The position numbers were made by a program, and so were the translations under genes. Of a DNA stretch of 50,020 nucleotides, positions 22,030 through 29,943 are shown in pieces. Position 1 is the stretch's first letter. The number at the start of each line of letters is the position of its first letter. The notes beneath the pieces are model-generated. The model worked only from the letters and a program-made list of their open reading frames with translations, had not been told where the DNA came from and did no database searches. Source of the DNA: a virus; the IMG/VR virus record IMGVR_UViG_3300033144_003463, positions 1 through 50,020 of that record; one strand, 5' to 3'.

Positions 22030-22058
22030 TTGTCCGGGTGAGCCGAACCTTGCCCGGA
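22030..22058 (+). promoter_or_regulatory. Leader hairpin, copy B
   Basis: TCCGGG (22033-22038) pairs with CCCGGA (22053-22058), six pairs. The sequence TTGTCCGGGTGAG...TTGCCC closely matches copy A at 16841. It lies 18 bases before ATG 22076. Confidence 0.45.
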
Positions 22059-22075
22059 TATAATTAAATAATAAT

Positions 22076-22237
22076 ATGAAAACATTTGGAGTGAAAATCT
22101 ATGCTATGCCTACTGAATATGATATAGACGCAGAAAGCAAGGAAGAAGCGGAAGAAAAGGCAGGACAAGCGTATAATGGCAATAATTTTATGGAAATATA
22201 CAAGATTGAAAGTAGAGAACTGGAAAATGACGAATAA
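22076..22237 (+). CDS. Small DpnD/PcfM-like protein
   Basis: In this 53-residue product, MKTFGVKIYAMPTEYDIDAESKEEAEEKAGQAYNG has the 'strand - A.s.eEA - helix' pattern of DpnD/PcfM-like small proteins often carried by phages and plasmids. Function of the family is unknown. Standard leader AATTAAATAATAAT. Confidence 0.5.
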   Translation: MKTFGVKIYAMPTEYDIDAESKEEAEEKAGQAYNGNNFMEIYKIESRELENDE

Positions 22238-22253
22238 TTAACTTAATAAATTT

Positions 22254-22382
22254 ATGAATAAAGAAAATAAGAAAATTACAATACCATTATCAGAGGAAGA
22301 TTTAGAAGCATTAAAAAATGGAGAATCGTTTGACTGGACTTTTGATGATGTTGATGTTCATTTGGAATTGGAAGATAATTAA
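22254..22382 (+). CDS. Acidic microprotein
   Basis: This 42-residue product follows the leader ATTAACTTAATAAATTT. Contains PLSEEDLEALKNGESFDWTFDDVDVHLELED; strand-helix-strand pattern, strongly acidic. No family recognised. Confidence 0.5.
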   Translation: MNKENKKITIPLSEEDLEALKNGESFDWTFDDVDVHLELEDN

Positions 22383-22396
22383 CTTAATAAAATAAT

Positions 22397-22537
22397 ATGG
22401 GGGATATAATAAGAGTGCCAATGAGAGTATATCATATCAAAAACAAGTGGGTGTATATTATATTTAGTCGCCTATTTAAAAAGAGGGTTCGGCATAAAGC
22501 AAACAAAATCCGGGACATTAAATGGGACAATAAATGA
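22397..22537 (+). CDS. Basic microprotein
   Basis: This 46-residue product has the leader ATTAACTTAATAAAATAAT. An aromatic beta segment (VYHIKNKWVYIIFSRLF) is followed by a basic tail (KKRVRHKANKIRDIKWDNK). Could be membrane-associated or nucleic-acid binding. No family recognised. Confidence 0.45.
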   Translation: MGDIIRVPMRVYHIKNKWVYIIFSRLFKKRVRHKANKIRDIKWDNK

Positions 22538-22576
22538 ATAAATAAATATGGGACATTATAAGTAATCAATAATACA

Positions 22577-22840
22577 ATGAACAAAGAAGAATTGAACCAA
22601 ATATCAAAGGTAATAAATGAATCATTAGGTGTTATAAAGGCGTTGGAAGAGTTAGGCAACGAGATAGAACTGAGATTAAAGGGGGATCAAACATTGAAAG
22701 AAGAAATAAATCGTTGGTTGAAAGAGATTAAAGAAAGAGATATGATAGATAGGGGATTGACGCTGGAACAAGCCGGAAGAATGTTGTCAAGTGGTTATGA
22801 TCTACTCCAACGAGCATTGAAAGAACTGCCCTGTGGATAA
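22577..22840 (+). CDS. Small helical protein
   Basis: This 87-residue protein is all-helical and coiled-coil-like (EELNQISKVINESLGVIKALEELGNEIELRL). Its last codons and stop coincide with the inverted DnaA box at 22832-22840, so coding and regulatory signals overlap. No family recognised. Confidence 0.55.
   Translation: MNKEELNQISKVINESLGVIKALEELGNEIELRLKGDQTLKEEINRWLKEIKERDMIDRGLTLEQAGRMLSSGYDLLQRALKELPCG
22832..22840 (-). promoter_or_regulatory. DnaA box / operator, copy 5 (inverted)
   Basis: TGTGGATAA on + is TTATCCACA on -, within AAAAGTTATCCACAGGG read on the - strand. It is the only inverted copy and starts 16 bp before the -35 of P6. Confidence 0.65.
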
Positions 22841-22847
22841 CTTTTGA

Positions 22848-22876
22848 TTGTTTTGTTGTGTTATGTATGCTAAGAT
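22848..22876 (+). promoter_or_regulatory. Phage promoter P6
   Basis: -35 TTGTTT (22848-22853), 17-bp spacer, extended -10 TGCTAAGAT (TAAGAT at 22871-22876). Weaker than P1-P4 but with the same TATGCTA/TGCTA core. First gene ATG at 22903. Confidence 0.55.
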
Positions 22877-22902
22877 ACAAACATAATAAGTAATAAAAAA
22901 AT

Positions 22903-23067
22903 ATGACTAAAAAAGATTTCAAAGCATTTGATAACCGGCTTGGGGAGTTGATAGAAGAATATGTAGATTGGGATAATAAGTTGTGGAAAACCGATAAATA
23001 CAAAGCAAAGTATTACAAGGTTAGAGATAAGGCAGTCAAGTTGATAGACAAAATTAAGGGGGCATAA
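22903..23067 (+). CDS. Small basic helical protein
   Basis: This 54-residue product follows the leader AATAAGTAATAAAAAAAT. Helical, Lys-rich (KYKAKYYKVRDKAVKLIDKIKG). First gene behind P6. No family recognised. Confidence 0.5.
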   Translation: MTKKDFKAFDNRLGELIEEYVDWDNKLWKTDKYKAKYYKVRDKAVKLIDKIKGA

Positions 23068-23083
23068 TAAGTAATAAAAAAAT

Positions 23084-23419
23084 ATGGAAGATAAACTAAC
23101 ATATTATAAGCTAGTGGAACAATTAAAGGAAGCGCTGGAAGACCGCCGGGAAGAGATAGAAAAGAATGGAGATTTGATTGGCGAAGCTGAAAATGAAAAT
23201 ATAATCAATGAGGTGGTAGATAATAGCGTTCCAATATACAATGGTGATTTGGTTGATGTGTGCCGGGATAACTTCGATCTAATGCTAGTTAGCCCGGAAA
23301 TGGGAGTAGCAGAAGAATCAACACCCCTTGATCTGTTAAGAATGAATGTATATGAAGCGTTAAGTGCCGAAGCATATAAATGGTTAGAAGAATTGAATGA
23401 TAGATTGGACAATACCTAG
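23084..23419 (+). CDS. Acidic hypothetical protein
   Basis: This 111-residue protein has an N-terminal coiled-coil-like helix (LVEQLKEALEDRREEIEKNGD) and a C-terminal helix (YEALSAEAYKWLEELNDRLDN). Same leader type as the gene before. No family recognised. Confidence 0.55.
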   Translation: MEDKLTYYKLVEQLKEALEDRREEIEKNGDLIGEAENENIINEVVDNSVPIYNGDLVDVCRDNFDLMLVSPEMGVAEESTPLDLLRMNVYEALSAEAYKWLEELNDRLDNT

Positions 23420-23423
23420 ACAA

Positions 23424-23525
23424 ATGTTGTTTTGGTTGCTCTTTATACTTACTTTAATGTTCTTTAATATGCTTTGGTCCATAATCATAGGTGTTGGGTT
23501 GTATCATTTATTGTATGAGGAATAG
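23424..23525 (+). CDS. Single-helix membrane microprotein
   Basis: This 33-residue product is almost entirely a transmembrane helix (LFWLLFILTLMFFNMLWSIIIGVGLYHLLY), ending EE. The ATG lies four bases after the previous stop. Its composition fits a real membrane peptide; role unknown. Confidence 0.45.
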   Translation: MLFWLLFILTLMFFNMLWSIIIGVGLYHLLYEE

Positions 23526-23548
23526 CCACAAAGATCAGAATTACCAAT

Positions 23549-23572
23549 AAACCCTCTTAAATGGGGGTTTTT
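23549..23572 (+). terminator. Rho-independent terminator before the late region
   Basis: AAACCC (23549-23554) pairs with GGGTTT (23565-23570) with an extra T-G pair possible, followed by TTGGTTTG. It separates the early microgenes from the packaging genes. Confidence 0.65.
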
Positions 23573-23635
23573 GGTTTGTCCGGGACTGAAACAATGCACA
23601 TAAATGACCTATAAGGGCTTAAAATATGGTTTAAC

Positions 23636-23665
23636 TTGCATTACCCCTTACTAATGCTTTATAAT
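23636..23665 (+). promoter_or_regulatory. Phage promoter P7 (late/packaging genes)
   Basis: -35 TTGCAT (23636-23641), 18-bp spacer, -10 TATAAT (23660-23665). The ATG at 23676 begins 11 bases after the -10, so the mRNA would have a leader of only about four nucleotides. No DnaA box is nearby. Confidence 0.75.
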
Positions 23666-23675
23666 GAATAGTGTA

Positions 23676-24119
23676 ATGGAAAATACAGCCCAAAAGGCCA
23701 CAAAGGCCAATAAATACGCCAAGTTTACCAAAGAGAATGGTGGAGCATACCCCGAAAAGAAAGTGGGGTCTTTAAGTTTAAGAAGAGATCAAGCATTAAA
23801 CGACATATTAAAGGGTAAATCACCCCATAAGTCCTTATTAGACGCTGGTTATAGTAAGTATTACGCAGAACAGCCCGGAGTATTCTTTAAGGGCAAACAG
23901 GTCCAAGATAGATTGCGCGAAAGAATAGACGAACTAAGCTATGAAAGGGATCAGGCCCTATCGGCAATGAAAGGCAAAAGAGAGGGTGCTTCATACTCTG
24001 ATCTAACTGGTGCAGTAGAGAAACTAACCAAACTAACCCAGTTATTAGAAGGTAATCCTACCGAAAGGGTAGAGATAGAAGAGATAGCACAAGGTATCCG
24101 GGACATAGCAAGTAGATAA
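23676..24119 (+). CDS. Probable small terminase subunit
   Basis: ATG 23676 is chosen; the in-frame ATG 23664 lies inside the -10 box. The 147-residue product has an HTH-like segment (LRRDQALNDILKGKSPHKSLLDAGYSKYYAEQPGV), then helices and a coiled-coil-like oligomerisation region (AVEKLTKLTQLLEGN). It is the first gene of the packaging block, two genes before the large terminase. The order and fold fit TerS, which recognises phage DNA for packaging. Confidence 0.6.
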   Translation: MENTAQKATKANKYAKFTKENGGAYPEKKVGSLSLRRDQALNDILKGKSPHKSLLDAGYSKYYAEQPGVFFKGKQVQDRLRERIDELSYERDQALSAMKGKREGASYSDLTGAVEKLTKLTQLLEGNPTERVEIEEIAQGIRDIASR

Positions 24120-24123
24120 ATAT

Positions 24124-24510
24124 ATGATTAAAAGGTGTATACAATGTAATAAAGAGTTTGATTCAAAGAGAAAAGACGCTAAGTTCTGTTCTTCAGGATG
24201 TAGGAAGGCACATAGTAGGGATGTCACAGATAATACAACAGAGGATGTCACAGATAAAGTCACAGATAAAGTCACAGATAAAGTTAGCGTAACAAAGAAT
24301 GAAATAGACAATAGTATGGCCACAAAGATAGCAAACCCAAGCAGGAAGATCAAAGGTCTAGAAGAATCATATCTAGGTAATACAATGGCCCAGATAAGGA
24401 AAATGACTACTGATGAGCTTCAGTTTGAGGTAGGTTGTTATCCGGGTAACATGTGGATAGATAGCCCAGAGTATAACCAATTAAAGAAATGCTTGAATAT
24501 ACATCATTAA
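24124..24510 (+). CDS. Zinc-finger protein with VTDK repeats
   Basis: In this 128-residue protein the N-terminal FCS-like finger is CIQCNKEFDSKRKDAKFCSSGC. A repeat region VTDKVTDKVTDKV (coded by three exact 12-bp repeats) follows, then a helical C terminus. It lies between the small and large terminase genes, so a packaging or nuclease-accessory role is possible. Function unknown. Confidence 0.6.
   Translation: MIKRCIQCNKEFDSKRKDAKFCSSGCRKAHSRDVTDNTTEDVTDKVTDKVTDKVSVTKNEIDNSMATKIANPSRKIKGLEESYLGNTMAQIRKMTTDELQFEVGCYPGNMWIDSPEYNQLKKCLNIHH
24247..24282 (+). repeat. Three tandem copies of GTCACAGATAAA
   Basis: Three exact 12-bp units in frame inside the zinc-finger gene, with a degenerate further unit upstream (GTCACAGATAAT). 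Likely to vary in copy number by slippage. Confidence 0.85.
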
Positions 24511-24656
24511 AAGACCTAATAAAAGAAATAGAACGAATGACTAGGTGTAGAGTGTCCGGGGTAAGAGAAGAGAACAGGTATTGGATATTAACCATAATAA
24601 ACCCAAAGAGTAGCGTAGTGGGTGCTAATATAACAATTAAAGTATTAATACCATAA
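24489..24656 (+). CDS. Small hypothetical protein before the large terminase
   Basis: This 55-residue product (MLEYTSLKDLIKEIERMTRCRVSG...) starts inside the preceding gene and shares one base with the terminase start (TAATG). An N-terminal helix is followed by a beta hairpin (RYWILTIINP, ANITIKVLIP). The coupled position is the main support. Confidence 0.5.
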   Translation: MLEYTSLKDLIKEIERMTRCRVSGVREENRYWILTIINPKSSVVGANITIKVLIP

Positions 24657-26107
24657 TGGAAGAAGGCGCATTAAGCAAAGGTGAAATGGGTACATTTGAA
24701 CTAGTCAAGACTCTATACAAGAATGATGAAGGTAAACCATTTGAGTTAACTACATCACAAGTAGAGTTGTTTGATTTAGTATTCAAGAAGAAGCATAAGA
24801 GATGTCATATAATGACACATACCCAGTATGGCAAGAGTCTAGTTGTAGCATTGGCTGTATTGACAAGAGTCAGTACATTCCCAGAGAAGTGGTGTATTGT
24901 AGCACCTAGCAACAAGAAGGCTGAGATCATAATGGGGTATATCATACAACATGCGTTTGATAATGCCTATACAATGAATAAAATGGAGATAGGCAAGGAA
25001 TCATCAATGGAACGATTAAGAAGAGAAAGAAGCAGTAAGAGGCTAACCTTTAGAATAGGCAAGAGGATAGGTGAGGTATTTGTACTATCAGCAGAAGCAA
25101 GAAGGACCAGTGATGTAGAAGAAGCTTTAATGGGGTTTGGTAGTCCAAACATAGTAGAAGACGAATCAGCATTGATTAAAGACAAGATTCATAGTACAGC
25201 TATGCGTATGCTCGGTGGATATCATGATAACTATCTATTTAAGATTGGTAATCCCTTTAGAAGGAATCATTTCCTTAGAAGCTTTAGAGACGATAAATAC
25301 TATAAGCTAACAGTAGACTGGAAGAAATCTGTAGCAGAAGGAAGAATCAAACAAGACTTCGTTGATGAGATGAGAAAGGAAGCATTCTTTGATGTATTAT
25401 ATGATTGTCAGTTTCCACCAGAAGATTATATAGATGAGAAGGGATGGATGCCTCTATTGAGTGAGAAAGATATACAAATGGCCCAAGAGGAAGGAGACCA
25501 TTTTGGACAAGAGAGAATGGGTATAGACGTAGCCGGTACAGGGAGTAACAATAGTGTTATAGTTAAAAGGTCGGCAGGATATGCAGAGATGCTATTCAAG
25601 AGTGATAGTATAGATCTAATGGACTTTGCTGGTAAGATAATGATAGAATCAAAGAACTTCAATACAGATAGAAGATATATAGATAACATAGGAATAGGAG
25701 CAGGAGTCTATTCAAGATTAAGAGAACAGGGGTTCCGGGTAGTCGGTGCTAACGTAGCCCTAAAAGCTGCGGACTCCCGGTTCTTCAATAAGAGGGCAGA
25801 AGTATACTGGAGGTTAAGAGAATGGATAAAGTCGGGTGGTAAGTTGTCTAAAGATAAGGATTGGAACCAATTATTGTATATAAAGTATAAAGCAGACTCT
25901 AGCGGTAAGTTACAAATAATACCAAAGATAGAACTGTTAAGAGAAGGAAAGGAATCACCAGATGCAGCAGATGCATTGGCACTAACATTCTATGATCCAC
26001 CAAGGTTAAAACTATTAACCGAAGAGGAAAAGAGATTTTATAAGCGCATATTAAGTAAAAAGCGTTCTAAAAAGGATAGAAATCCTAGAAGAATGACAGC
26101 ATATTAA
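24656..26107 (+). CDS. terL: Terminase large subunit (packaging ATPase-nuclease)
   Basis: In this 483-residue protein the ATPase has a Walker A-type HTQYGKS (55-61), a Walker B with catalytic Glu in VEDES (167-171) and a coupling motif region around KIGNPF. The RNase H-like nuclease begins with MGIDVAG (Asp291) and ends with DAADALALTFY (436-446). It drives DNA into the prohead and cuts it. It is followed after two bases by the portal gene. Full-length for the family. Confidence 0.9.
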   Translation: MEEGALSKGEMGTFELVKTLYKNDEGKPFELTTSQVELFDLVFKKKHKRCHIMTHTQYGKSLVVALAVLTRVSTFPEKWCIVAPSNKKAEIIMGYIIQHAFDNAYTMNKMEIGKESSMERLRRERSSKRLTFRIGKRIGEVFVLSAEARRTSDVEEALMGFGSPNIVEDESALIKDKIHSTAMRMLGGYHDNYLFKIGNPFRRNHFLRSFRDDKYYKLTVDWKKSVAEGRIKQDFVDEMRKEAFFDVLYDCQFPPEDYIDEKGWMPLLSEKDIQMAQEEGDHFGQERMGIDVAGTGSNNSVIVKRSAGYAEMLFKSDSIDLMDFAGKIMIESKNFNTDRRYIDNIGIGAGVYSRLREQGFRVVGANVALKAADSRFFNKRAEVYWRLREWIKSGGKLSKDKDWNQLLYIKYKADSSGKLQIIPKIELLREGKESPDAADALALTFYDPPRLKLLTEEEKRFYKRILSKKRSKKDRNPRRMTAY

Positions 26108-26109
26108 AC

Positions 26110-28107
26110 ATGTTAAATGAAGATATAAACGATCCAGGGTATAAACCATATAAGCCAAATAAACCTAAGAAAAAGGTTATTTCGATGGTTTATGAAGAAG
26201 TAGCAGAAATGGTAGATAGAAGGAATGAAACATATCCGGCGTTTAATGATATAACGCTGAAAGATTATATCGAAGATGGACACAAAAGATTAAACTCATA
26301 TGTATTAGACAAAGATTCATATGATATACCAAAGGAAGATTGGCAGGCAAATGTAGCTTTACCGACGATTAGAAACAAGCAAAAGAGAATGATTGCTGGT
26401 TTTGCATTAGATGTACCAGAATTGGAGGTTAAGGCATATGGTGAAAACAATGATATGGATGTAGATCGTGCAGAAATATCTAAGGCTTTAATCAAAGGCT
26501 CATACCTACAAGAAGAGAATCCTATCTTGGAGAGTTTTTGGGAAGCATGGGGGGCATCAACAGATGGAACAGTCATTAAATATGAAGGGTATCTAAAAAC
26601 CAGATACAAACAGAAGTTCATTAAATCTTATGATATTATAACAGGAGAGGTGGAATTTGATGAAAAGGAGGTAGATGTAGACGATAAATGTATTTCGTTA
26701 CTCTTACCCTTAACAGAGTTATTTATAAAAGACTTCTATGTACATGACATACAAGACCAAACAGCATTGGCATGGGTGAGATATTATGATCAGGGACAGT
26801 TTGATCATGAGTTTAGTAAATACGCAGATGCAAAGTTTGTGCATAAGAAAGTAGAAATCTCAGATATTGATGTAGAGACAGATTTCTTCCAACAGCAAAA
26901 ATGGGGAGATAGAGTTGAAAACAATAAAATTGAAGTAATCCGTTACTACAACAGAATCGAAGACCAATATATCATAGTTGCCAATGGAGTTCTATTATTA
27001 GATGCACCATTGCTTTGGAGAGTCAATGGTAGGAAAGTATATCCATTTGCTAAAAGCATTTGGGAACCATTTGTTAATAAGCACTTCTTTTATGGCAAGT
27101 CCTTCGCAGATATACTGATGGGTGAATATGATGTAATGAATAGTCTATGGAACACAACGATGGATAAAGGAACAAGGAGTTTAATTTCTCCATTGTTAAT
27201 CGGTAGAGTTAATCAAGATGCATTAGATTTGGAAGATGAGATTGTTACATCGTCAACAAAGATATACGTAGAAGATGTCAAGCAAGTAATCCCAATGCCA
27301 ATCAAAGAACCATCACAAGCAGATGTAAAAATGATTGAATTGGTAGCCAAGGGGATTGAAGAGTCTGCGCCATCTATTCCTGATCTAGTAGCAAAGAGAG
27401 ATGCTACGGCAAGAGAGATCGTATTGGCAGAAGAGAAGCTAAAAGAGATTAAATCATTACACAATGAAATGCTTGCAGATCTATGGAGACAGAAGTATTC
27501 TTTAAGGCTAGCAAACATTCAATTGAATTATCCACAGCCACGTAAGATTGTAAACAAAGAAGGTAAAAAGGAATCATTGTATAGAACATTCATTATACCG
27601 AATATGGTTCTTGAGCAGGACACTGGAGAACGTGGAACATTGGCAATCCAATTTAGGAATGTTAAGGGAAAGGCTAAAAAGAAACTACAAGAAGATTTGG
27701 CCGCAGAAGAAGAGATGATGAAAAGCAAGGGAATAAACTATAAGAAGATAATCGTATCAACTAATTATCTGGATAATTATAAGTTCCATATGGTAGTTGT
27801 CCCAGAGACATTATATAAAACATCATTAGCCAAGATGCAAGCGACTATAATAGAAAAGTTAGAGAATATAGCAAAGTACTTCCCACAAGTGTTTGTAATG
27901 AATCAGAAGGAATACTTTGAACAGTTAGCTAAGGCATATGATGATGATCCAAGTGCAGCAGTAGAAAAATTAAATCAAGCGGAGAAGGCGGCAGAACAAC
28001 AGCAAGGAGCACCACAAGGCGGGGGTCAAGGAGCATCACAAGGAGCGCCCCAAACCACAGGTGGAGCGTCAGGAAGTTTAGCCGGAACTCTTCCACCATT
28101 ACAATGA
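26110..28107 (+). CDS. Portal protein
   Basis: This 665-residue protein lies directly after the large terminase and before the scaffold and capsid genes, the canonical portal position. Typical features: an N-terminal region with NVALPTIRNKQKRMIAGF, a stem/clip region rich in Asp and aromatic residues, and a long C-terminal helix with ATAREIVLAEEKLKEIKSLHNEMLADLWRQ. A Gln/Gly/Ala-rich tail (QQQGAPQGGGQGASQGAP) follows. It forms the dodecameric DNA gate. Its four-base overlap with the next gene suggests coupling. Confidence 0.8.
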   Translation: MLNEDINDPGYKPYKPNKPKKKVISMVYEEVAEMVDRRNETYPAFNDITLKDYIEDGHKRLNSYVLDKDSYDIPKEDWQANVALPTIRNKQKRMIAGFALDVPELEVKAYGENNDMDVDRAEISKALIKGSYLQEENPILESFWEAWGASTDGTVIKYEGYLKTRYKQKFIKSYDIITGEVEFDEKEVDVDDKCISLLLPLTELFIKDFYVHDIQDQTALAWVRYYDQGQFDHEFSKYADAKFVHKKVEISDIDVETDFFQQQKWGDRVENNKIEVIRYYNRIEDQYIIVANGVLLLDAPLLWRVNGRKVYPFAKSIWEPFVNKHFFYGKSFADILMGEYDVMNSLWNTTMDKGTRSLISPLLIGRVNQDALDLEDEIVTSSTKIYVEDVKQVIPMPIKEPSQADVKMIELVAKGIEESAPSIPDLVAKRDATAREIVLAEEKLKEIKSLHNEMLADLWRQKYSLRLANIQLNYPQPRKIVNKEGKKESLYRTFIIPNMVLEQDTGERGTLAIQFRNVKGKAKKKLQEDLAAEEEMMKSKGINYKKIIVSTNYLDNYKFHMVVVPETLYKTSLAKMQATIIEKLENIAKYFPQVFVMNQKEYFEQLAKAYDDDPSAAVEKLNQAEKAAEQQQGAPQGGGQGASQGAPQTTGGASGSLAGTLPPLQ

Positions 28108-28409
28108 AACAATTTATTATAAAACTATTATTTCGCTTAATAGATAATAACGATACCTATAGGGATATTGATGATAAGAAAATACAGAAATGGTTAACAA
28201 GACAGCATCAAGACATGGGATTCCGCGAGTATATGAGAAAGCGAGATTTACAGTTATTAAAGACATTGGGATTGGCATTGACACAAGATGATTATAAAAC
28301 AACTTGTGGGCAACGACTAGAACTATTGCGCTTGTTACAAGTTGTAGAACAAGCGAACAAGGTACAATTAAAAAGGTCGGAGCAAATAAAAAAACGTAAT
28401 AAAAAATAA
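28104..28409 (+). CDS. Small basic head-region protein
   Basis: This 101-residue protein has an ATG that overlaps the portal stop (ATGA). Basic and helical (DIDDKKIQKWLTRQHQDMGFREYMRKRDLQLLKTLG). Place between portal and scaffold suggests head assembly. No family recognised. Confidence 0.6.
   Translation: MKQFIIKLLFRLIDNNDTYRDIDDKKIQKWLTRQHQDMGFREYMRKRDLQLLKTLGLALTQDDYKTTCGQRLELLRLLQVVEQANKVQLKRSEQIKKRNKK
28372..28380 (+). promoter_or_regulatory. AAAGGTCG leader motif, copy 4
   Basis: AAAGGTCGG lies 30 bases before ATG 28411. Unlike the other copies it is inside the 3' end of a coding sequence (28104-28409). Confidence 0.4.
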
Positions 28410-28410
28410 T

Positions 28411-28629
28411 ATGTTTGATAAAACTTATTACGAGAACAAAAGGAATTCTTTAGAGACCAGAATGGTGAAAGTAAAAGATAGATTTATTATGGAACAGGTA
28501 GAGAATGTCAAAAGACTTTTATCTGATCAACAGGAGATCCAGGCAGATTATAATGAAGTGGTAAAGAGAATGCAAGATGATAAAGAATTGGAAGACAAAG
28601 AGAATAAAAAGGGAAAGAAAAAGAAATAA
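28411..28629 (+). CDS. Small coiled-coil head-region protein
   Basis: This 72-residue protein is coiled-coil-like throughout (VKDRFIMEQVENVKRLLSDQQEIQADYNEVVKRMQ) and ends in KENKKGKKKK. Starts two bases after the previous stop with leader AATAAAAAATAAT. Possibly an internal head or scaffold-accessory protein. Confidence 0.55.
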   Translation: MFDKTYYENKRNSLETRMVKVKDRFIMEQVENVKRLLSDQQEIQADYNEVVKRMQDDKELEDKENKKGKKKK

Positions 28630-28821
28630 AGGTTTGAAAAAGGTGGAGTTAACCCATAGGGGTTAGCTTCGCCATTCGGTGAATTAATTTCACTACTTAA
28701 CGGTTGGGGTTTATCCGCCTTTCCCCTGGTTGTTGAGTGGTGAACTTAGTTCATCAGAACTATATAAAGGTCGCCATCTTGGGGTGAATGCCCAAGTCCA
28801 AATAATTAACATTTTAAAAAC
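28630..28821 (+). promoter_or_regulatory. Highly structured gap before the scaffold gene
   Basis: This 192-base gap has no gene but several hairpins: TTAACCC-ATA-GGGGTTA, GTGAA-TTAA-TTTCAC, TGAAC-TTA-GTTCA (alternatively AGTTC-ATCA-GAACT), and CTTGGG-GTGAAT-GCCCAAG. An AAAGGTCG motif (28766-28773) and a standard leader (AATAATTAACATTTTAAAAAC) precede ATG 28822. It may be a transcript-processing or expression-control region for the head genes. Confidence 0.5.
28766..28773 (+). promoter_or_regulatory. AAAGGTCG leader motif, copy 5
   Basis: AAAGGTCG lies 48 bases before ATG 28822, just upstream of the last hairpin of the structured gap. The longer distance than in other copies is accounted for by that hairpin. 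Confidence 0.4.
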
Positions 28822-29523
28822 ATGGCAGACGAAAAAACATTAGGCTTAAACACAGGAGAAGCAGAAACTCCTGCTGGTGATGGCCAACCAGAACAAAAAA
28901 CTAAGGAAGTAACATCTCCAGAAGTAGATGCTTTATCTAATGATCTTGATCGATTTATCGGTGAAGATGTAGATGATAAAGGACTTATGGAAATAGGAGA
29001 TGATGACGAAACACTTGTTATTTCCAAAACTAAGTTAGAGAAATTGCAAAAGGATCGGGACAACTATCGTGAAGGTTTAAAATCCGTGAAGGGAAAGTTA
29101 AAAGATTTCAAGAAACAGGATAAACCAGAAGATAAACCCAAACCAAAGCAACAGCCGAAGGGTGACTTTCTTAAACGGTCAGACTACTATAAGGCCATAG
29201 AGAAACAAGCTATTAGTACTGCGTGTCTAGATGAATCGTTGGAAAAGAATTGGAGTGAGATTATTCCATTCTATTCTCCAAGGCGAGGAATTGAGACAGT
29301 AGACGATATTGTTGCTGATTTAAAGGATGCACAACATCTTTTCAATAAGAACAATCCGACTGAAACTGAAGAGGACCCAGGAGTTCTCTCTGATCTTTCA
29401 GCCGATAATGCCAAACAAGTAGGCGCCTCTACTAGTGGAGATAAACAAAAGAAACGAAAGCATATTCTTCCTAGAAGAACACCCGTACAAGAATGGTACG
29501 GTAAAGTCGAAGAAAAAAAATAA
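28822..29523 (+). CDS. Probable scaffolding protein
   Basis: This 233-residue protein is acidic and disordered in its first half (Glu/Pro/Thr-rich). A coiled-coil segment follows (KTKLEKLQKDRDNYREGLKSVKGKLKDFKKQ), then a Pro/Lys-rich linker and a basic C terminus (KQKKRKHILPRRTP). Position directly before the decoration and capsid genes, together with this composition, is typical of scaffolding proteins that shape the prohead. Confidence 0.65.
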   Translation: MADEKTLGLNTGEAETPAGDGQPEQKTKEVTSPEVDALSNDLDRFIGEDVDDKGLMEIGDDDETLVISKTKLEKLQKDRDNYREGLKSVKGKLKDFKKQDKPEDKPKPKQQPKGDFLKRSDYYKAIEKQAISTACLDESLEKNWSEIIPFYSPRRGIETVDDIVADLKDAQHLFNKNNPTETEEDPGVLSDLSADNAKQVGASTSGDKQKKRKHILPRRTPVQEWYGKVEEKK

Positions 29524-29536
29524 TTACGAATTGAAA

Positions 29537-29938
29537 ATGTTTAAACCAAAACAATACGACGACGGCCAATTGGTCACATTATTGTGTGCCAGTGGTGTTA
29601 CTATAACAAAGTATGACGCTTTAGATTTCTCTAGTGGATACGTTCAGCGTGCAACTGATGCTACCACTCAGGTAAAATTTGTTGCCATGGAGGATGTTAC
29701 TGCTGCGACTGAAGGAGACGAAATTCTTTGTCTTAGTACCAAAGGAGTTAGATTTGTTGCAGATTGTACAACTGCCACCACTCAAGCCACGATGGGGACA
29801 TGTGTAGATCTCACAGATCATCTTACCATCGACGAGGATGCCGCAAGCACAGATTATGTGTTTGAAATGGAATCCATCCAAGGGGCTGTTGCAGACAAAA
29901 AGATTGTTGGATATTTTCATCAAGCCGTTAGCGCTTAA
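29537..29938 (+). CDS. Probable head decoration protein
   Basis: ATG 29537 is chosen; an earlier in-frame start would overlap the scaffold gene. The 133-residue product is beta-rich with many Thr/Ala (TTQVKFVAMEDVTAATEGDEILCLSTKGVRFVADC). It begins with an extended arm and lies five bases before the capsid gene. Size, composition and position match trimeric capsid-decoration proteins. Confidence 0.65.
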   Translation: MFKPKQYDDGQLVTLLCASGVTITKYDALDFSSGYVQRATDATTQVKFVAMEDVTAATEGDEILCLSTKGVRFVADCTTATTQATMGTCVDLTDHLTIDEDAASTDYVFEMESIQGAVADKKIVGYFHQAVSA

Positions 29939-29943
29939 TTACT

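Noticed and set aside
27528-27536. A sixth exact TTATCCACA, inside the portal gene
   Set aside because: It codes for part of Leu-Asn-Tyr-Pro-Gln, has no promoter behind it and lacks the AAAG flank. One chance match in 50 kb of AT-rich DNA is not surprising.
29435-29536. Upstream extension of the decoration protein
   Set aside because: It would overlap the scaffold gene by 89 bases in another frame with lysine-rich, non-conserved-looking sequence. ATG 29537 is a better start.
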